Below are positions 60,258-64,000 of a DNA stretch of 64,000 nucleotides, one piece after another. The notes below the pieces were generated by a model. It saw only the letters and a program-made list of their open reading frames with translations. It was not told the DNA's origin and searched no databases. Source of the DNA: Pipra filicauda (taxonomy: Eukaryota > Chordata > Aves > Passeriformes > Pipridae); assembly GCF_003945595.2 (NCBI RefSeq), contig NW_024104366.1:744001-808000 (forward strand), given 5' to 3'. The position numbers were made by a program, and so were the translations under genes. Position 1 is the stretch's first letter. Every line of letters begins with the position of its first letter.

Positions 60258-60834
60258 AATCTTTGACATGTATTTAAAGAATCACAACAAAACTACAACA
60301 TATAAGACACGGATCCTGAATTTATTGATGTTTTCAGAATTTTCTTAATGAAGTCAGCATTCTTCTTTATAGAAACAAGTGTCTTCTTGATGACAACAGT
60401 CTTAATATCAACAACCATCTTCTTAATAAAAATATCTTCTTAATAAAAACAACTATCTTCTAAAAAAACTATCTACTTATTAAAACACTATCTTAAAACG
60501 AAACCTTGTCTTCTTAATAAAACTATCTTCTTAATAAAAAACTATCTTCTTATTTAAAAATCTATCTTCTTAATCTATCTTCTCTATAAAACAACAATCT
60601 TCTTAAAAATCAACAATAGAAAACGTATTTACAGAAAAACATGAAAAACATATGTACAGCATGGCCGATGCCATGGCCGGCAGGTCCGTCAGTCCTGGAA
60701 GAAAAGCAAGGGCACGGTCAGTGCAGTCGGGCCCTGCTGGGTGTTCCCTGTGCCCCCAGCCTGGCACACCCAGCAGGTGACCCCGGGGCAGGGCATGGCC
60801 AGTACGTGCCTGTCGTGCTGCTGGGGGACTGTCC

Positions 60835-61425
60835 TCATCCCAGCACCATGTCCTCCTCCTCATCTTGCTGGTCGACCTCCATGTCCTCCATCTCCTCCAC
60901 CACATCGACTTCCATCTCTTCTACAAACTCTTGGATGTCCACCTCCATCATCTCCACCACAATATCCACATCCATCTTTTCCTCAGTATCTCCAGCAGTC
61001 TGTGTAAGGGAGCACAAGCTCAGAGAGGGGTCCCTGTCCCACACCAGCCCCACTGAGCTCCAACCTTCCTGGGAAGTCAGAGGTTTCCCAGTTGCATGGA
61101 TTGTCACTGTACCTTGACTGGGAGGAGGTTGCCCATCCTGCTGGGATGGCTGCTGAGCTTCAGACAGCACAGAGAGTCCAGGACTGACAGGTCTTTTAGG
61201 GATCACTTGATGAGCTTTCCCGGGGAGCTGCTCACAGATCGCTGTCAGCAGGGGAATGGCTGCGTTGTGCTCGTCGCCGGGCCCTGGCAGTTCCACATGG
61301 AACACAGGCACAGCTCTGGCAGCTGTGATGTCACAGGAGTTGTGGGACCACTCGGCAGTGGGGATGGGGATCATGGAATGATGGAATCCTTGAACGGTTT
61401 GGCTTGGGAGGGACCTTAAAATCAT
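60835..61425 (-). CDS. Acidic-tail hypothetical protein, copy D (variant tail)
   Basis: 196 codons. Residues up to TQTAGD are identical to copy A. The tail then diverges: TEEKMDVDIVVEMMEVDIQE, followed by FVEEMEVDVVEEMEDMEVDQ. Relative to A it has a 9-base in-frame deletion and about 16 substitutions in about 140 bases. The TAA of the other copies is CAA here, so translation runs on through QDEEEDMVLG to the next TGA. The same change removes the GTAAGA donor-like sequence present at that point in the other copies. Confidence 0.42.
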   Translation of the reverse strand: MILRSLPSQTVQGFHHSMIPIPTAEWSHNSCDITAARAVPVFHVELPGPGDEHNAAIPLLTAICEQLPGKAHQVIPKRPVSPGLSVLSEAQQPSQQDGQPPPSQGTVTIHATGKPLTSQEGWSSVGLVWDRDPSLSLCSLTQTAGDTEEKMDVDIVVEMMEVDIQEFVEEMEVDVVEEMEDMEVDQQDEEEDMVLG

Positions 61426-61895
61426 CTTTTTTCAACCTGACCAGGTTGCTCAGGGCCCCATCCAAGTGGTCCTTGAATGTTGCCAGGGATGGGGCATCCA
61501 CAGCCTCTCTGCACAGCCCCTGCCAGGGCCTCGCCACCCTCACAGGAAACAATATTTTCCTAACATCAAATCTAACCCTCCCCTCTGACAGTTTGAATCC
61601 CTTGTCTTGTCACTACAGTTGCTGACCAAGAGTCACCCTCCGGCTTCCTTGGAGGCCCCTTCCCAGACGGGAAGGTTTCTCCCAGGTCTCCACACAACCT
61701 TCTCCAGGCTGAAGAGCCCCAACTTTGCCAGCCTGTGTGCAGAGGGGAGGTGCTCGAGGTCCCTGAGCCCCTTGGTGGCCTGGTCTGGCCTTGCTGCAGC
61801 AGTTCCCTGGCCTTGTTGTGTCGGGGCCCCCAGAGCTGGAGGCCGCACTGCAGGTGGGGTCTCCTGAGAGCGCAGCAGAGCGGCAGAACCCCCCT
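61368..61895 (-). mobile_element. Inverted CR1 3' fragment in unit D
   Basis: Same diverged CR1 end as in unit A, with a 5-base deletion (CTTCTCCAGG against CTTCTCTTGTCCAGG). Confidence 0.88.
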
Positions 61896-62721
61896 GCCCT
61901 GCTGCCCCCAGGGCTGGGGATGAGCCCAGGACACGGGGGGGGTCTGGGCTGAGAGGGCACATTCTAAGGGCCCATGTAATGACAATAATCTTTGACATGT
62001 ATTTACAGAAGGGCAATAAACCAACAACATATCAGAGACGTGTACAGAATTTATTGACTTTTTCCAAATTTTCTTAATAAATCCAGTGTTCTTCTTTACA
62101 GAAGCAAGAGTCTTCTTGATGACAACAGTCTTAATATCAAAAACCATCTTCTTCTTTTAAAAACAATTATCTTCTTGAAAAAACAACTCTCTTCTTAATA
62201 AAAATATCTTCTTAATAAAAACAACTATCTTCTAAATAAAAATATCTACTTAATAAAAAACTATCTTCTTAAAAAGAAACCTTATCTTCTTAAAAAACTA
62301 TCATCTTCATAAAAAACTGTCTTCTTAAATAAAAGTCTATCTTCTTTAAAAGAAAACTTATCTTCTTAAAAAGTATGCAGTCGTACTACAAACCTATCTT
62401 CGGATGTAAAAACCCTATCTTCTTACACTTTCTTCTTCATAAAACCAACAAAAACTCACTTAAAAAGTGAATAATATAAAACATATTTACAGAAAAACGT
62501 GAAAAACATATGTACAGGTGGCCGATGCCATGGCCGGCAGGTCCGTCAGTCCTGGAAGAAAAGCAAGGGCACGGTCAGTGCAGTCGGGCCCTGCTGGGTG
62601 TTCCCTGTGCCCCCAGCCTGGCACACCCAGCAGGTGACCCCGGGGCAGGGCATGGCCAGTACGTGCCTGTCGTGCTGCTGGGGGACTGTCCTCATCCCAG
62701 CACCATGTCCTCCTCCTCATC

Positions 62722-63177
62722 TTACTGGTCGACCTCCATGTCCTCGATCTCATCCACCACATCGACCTCCATCTCTTCATCAAACTCTTGGACGTCCACC
62801 TCCATCCCCTCCTCTGTGTCCACCACAACGTCGACGTCCATCTCTTCCTCGGTATCTCCAGCAGTCTGTGTAAGGGAGCACAACGTCAGAGAGGGGTCCC
62901 TGTCCCACACCAGCCCCACCGAGCTGCAGCCTTCCTGGGAAGTCAGGGGTTTCCCACCTGCATGGCTTGGCACTGTACCTTGACTGGGAGGAGGTTGCCC
63001 ATCCTGCTGGGATGGCTGCAGAGCTCCAGAGAGTAGGTTGAGTCCAGGACTCGCGGGTCTCTCCGGGATCTCCTGTCGAGGGCGCGCTGTGAGCTGCTCA
63101 CAGATCGCTGTCAGCAGGGGAATGGCTGCGTTGTGCTCGTCGCCGGGCCCTGGCAGTTCCACATGGAACACGGGCAC
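62722..63177 (-). CDS. Acidic-tail hypothetical protein, copy E
   Basis: Same frame from PVFHVELPGPGDEHN to EIEDMEVDQ-stop. It has TGA at 63214-63216 in place of the upstream Trp codon, as in copy C, and an open frame downstream of the possible acceptor. Tail variants include DTEEGMEVDVQEF. Length is as copies A and B over the shared part. Confidence 0.38.
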   Translation of the reverse strand: MPVFHVELPGPGDEHNAAIPLLTAICEQLTARPRQEIPERPASPGLNLLSGALQPSQQDGQPPPSQGTVPSHAGGKPLTSQEGCSSVGLVWDRDPSLTLCSLTQTAGDTEEEMDVDVVVDTEEGMEVDVQEFDEEMEVDVVDEIEDMEVDQ

Positions 63178-63233
63178 AGCTCTGGCAGCTGTGATGTCAC
63201 AGGAGTTGTGGGGTCACTCGGTAGTGGGGATGG

Positions 63234-63770
63234 GGATCATGGAATGATGGAATCCTTAAAAGGTTTGGTTTGGGAGGGACCTTAAAATCATCTTGTTCCA
63301 ACCTGACCAAGTTGCTCAGGGTCACGGCCAAGTGGGCCTTGAATGTTCCCAGGGATGGGGCAGCCACAGCCTCTCTGCACAGTCCCTGCCAGGGCCTCAC
63401 CACCCTCACAGGAACCATTATCTTCCTAACATCAAATCTAACCCTCCTCCCTGTCAGTTTGAAGCCCTTGTCCTGTCACTACAGTTGCTGACCAAGAGTC
63501 ACCCTCCGGCTTCCTTGGAGGCCCCTTCCCAGACGGGAAGGTTTCTCCCAGGTCTCCACACAACCTTCTCTTGTCCAGGCTGAAGAGCCCCAACTTTGCC
63601 AGCCTGTGTGCAGAGGGGAGGTGCTCGAGGTCCCTGAGCCCCTTGGTGGCCTGGTGTGGCCTTGCTGCAGCAGTTCCCTGGCCTTGTTGTGTCGGGGACC
63701 CCAGAGCTGGAGGCCGCACTGCAGGTGGGGTCTCCTGAGAGCGCAGCAGAGCGGCACAACCCCCCTGCCC
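63234..63770 (-). mobile_element. Inverted CR1 3' fragment in unit E
   Basis: Same diverged CR1 end as in unit A, with extra substitutions. Confidence 0.88.
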
Positions 63771-63856
63771 TGCTGCCCCCAGGGCTGGGGATGAGCCCAG
63801 GACACGGGGGGGTCTGGGCTGAGAGGGCACATTCTCAAGGCCCATGGAACAACAAC

Positions 63857-64000
63857 AGTCTTTGACATGTATTTACAGAAGGACAATAAAACAACAACAG
63901 ATAAGACACGTCTCCAGAATTTATTGACATTTTCAGAATTTTCTTATTAAATCCAGCACTCTTCTTCAAAGAAACGACAGTCTTCTTGATGACAACAATC
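63857..64000 (-). repeat. Start of a further array unit (cut by window end)
   Basis: Repeats the unit edge (TTTGACATGTATTTACAGAA, CAGAATTTATTGACATTTTC, CTTCTTGATGACAAC) with several substitutions. It shows that the array continues. Confidence 0.9.

Larger units (their letters stand above)
60258..61986 (-). repeat. Array unit D (duplicate of A)
   Basis: 1729 bases. Matches unit A by eye through the AT and GC blocks and the N-terminal part of the frame. The inverted CR1 has a few single-base changes and a 5-base deletion near 61702, and the last bases resemble unit C. Confidence 0.93.
61987..63856 (-). repeat. Array unit E
   Basis: 1870 bases. The AT-rich block resembles that of unit B at its start, but is scrambled around 62370-62420 (AGTATGCAGTCGTACTAC), and the inverted CR1 has extra differences. 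It is the most diverged full unit. Confidence 0.92.
53982..64000 (-). repeat. Tandem array of 1.73-1.87-kb gene-like units
   Basis: The landmark AATCTTTGACATGTATTTA (last copy varied) recurs at 53982, 55725, 57592, 59454, 60258, 61987 and 63857. It marks five full units (A 53982, B 55725, C 57592, D 60258, E 61987), one truncated unit (T 59454-60132) and the start of a further unit at the window edge. Each full unit has, left to right: an AATAAA-bearing edge, an AT-rich minisatellite, a GC-rich block, an acidic open frame (minus strand), and an inverted CR1 3' fragment. Because the CR1 is shared by all full units, it was present before amplification. The array continues past 64000. Confidence 0.95.

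Noticed and set aside
53982..64000. Array as a CRISPR-like or centromeric simple satellite
   Set aside because: Units are 1.7-1.9 kb with complex internal structure, captured CR1 and open frames. There are no short identical repeats with unique spacers, and the locus is eukaryotic.

Overview
The window is nuclear DNA from a vertebrate, most likely a bird. It holds a complete, intron-containing EOMES (T-box brain 2) gene, several CR1-type LINE copies including one with the avian-style ATTCTATG tail, and long AT-rich intergenic DNA broken by GC-rich CpG islands. The species cannot be fixed from the sequence. A CR1 copy with an undamaged 331-codon reading frame suggests CR1 was active fairly recently in this lineage.

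Layout. Positions 1-2940 are the CpG-rich upstream flank and promoter of EOMES (CCAAT box, TATA box). EOMES occupies 3011-6793 on the plus strand in six coding exons, all with GT-AG introns (664 residues plus stop). The 3' UTR probably ends at a polyadenylation signal near 7850. A second CpG-rich block (about 8280-10560) and two motif-dense AT-rich stretches (8930-9110, 10680-11040) follow. They are candidate regulatory DNA for EOMES. From about 11 to 51 kb I find no convincing gene. This gene-poor interval holds decayed CR1 pieces (16.5-17.3 kb minus, 18.0-18.5 kb plus), weaker ancient repeats, simple repeats, and two hairpin-forming inverted repeats. At 51.1-51.4 kb the minus strand has an open frame followed by a stop and a polyadenylation signal, which looks like the last exon of an unrecognised gene.

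The unusual part is the right end. A CR1 LINE (52.85-53.98 kb) abuts a tandem array that runs to the window edge, with units of about 1.73-1.87 kb. Each full unit holds, read on the minus strand: an old CR1 3' fragment, an open frame ending in a strongly acidic Met-Glu-Val-Asp-rich tail, a GC-rich 3' segment with splice-acceptor-like sequence, an AT-rich minisatellite of purine-rich AAGAAGATAG repeats, and an AATAAA signal. Five copies of the acidic frame are present. They keep their frame despite indels, which are 3 or 9 bases long. Copies A and D are the product of a roughly 6.28-kb tandem duplication marked by a shared CR1 tail. By eye they are identical over their flanks yet differ at about 16 positions plus a 9-base deletion inside the roughly 140-base acidic segment. 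I do not recognise this protein family. It is the best candidate here for an undescribed multicopy gene system.

EOMES is the only gene whose function can be stated. The rest of the window is best read as its regulatory neighbourhood, followed by a rapidly evolving repeat array.
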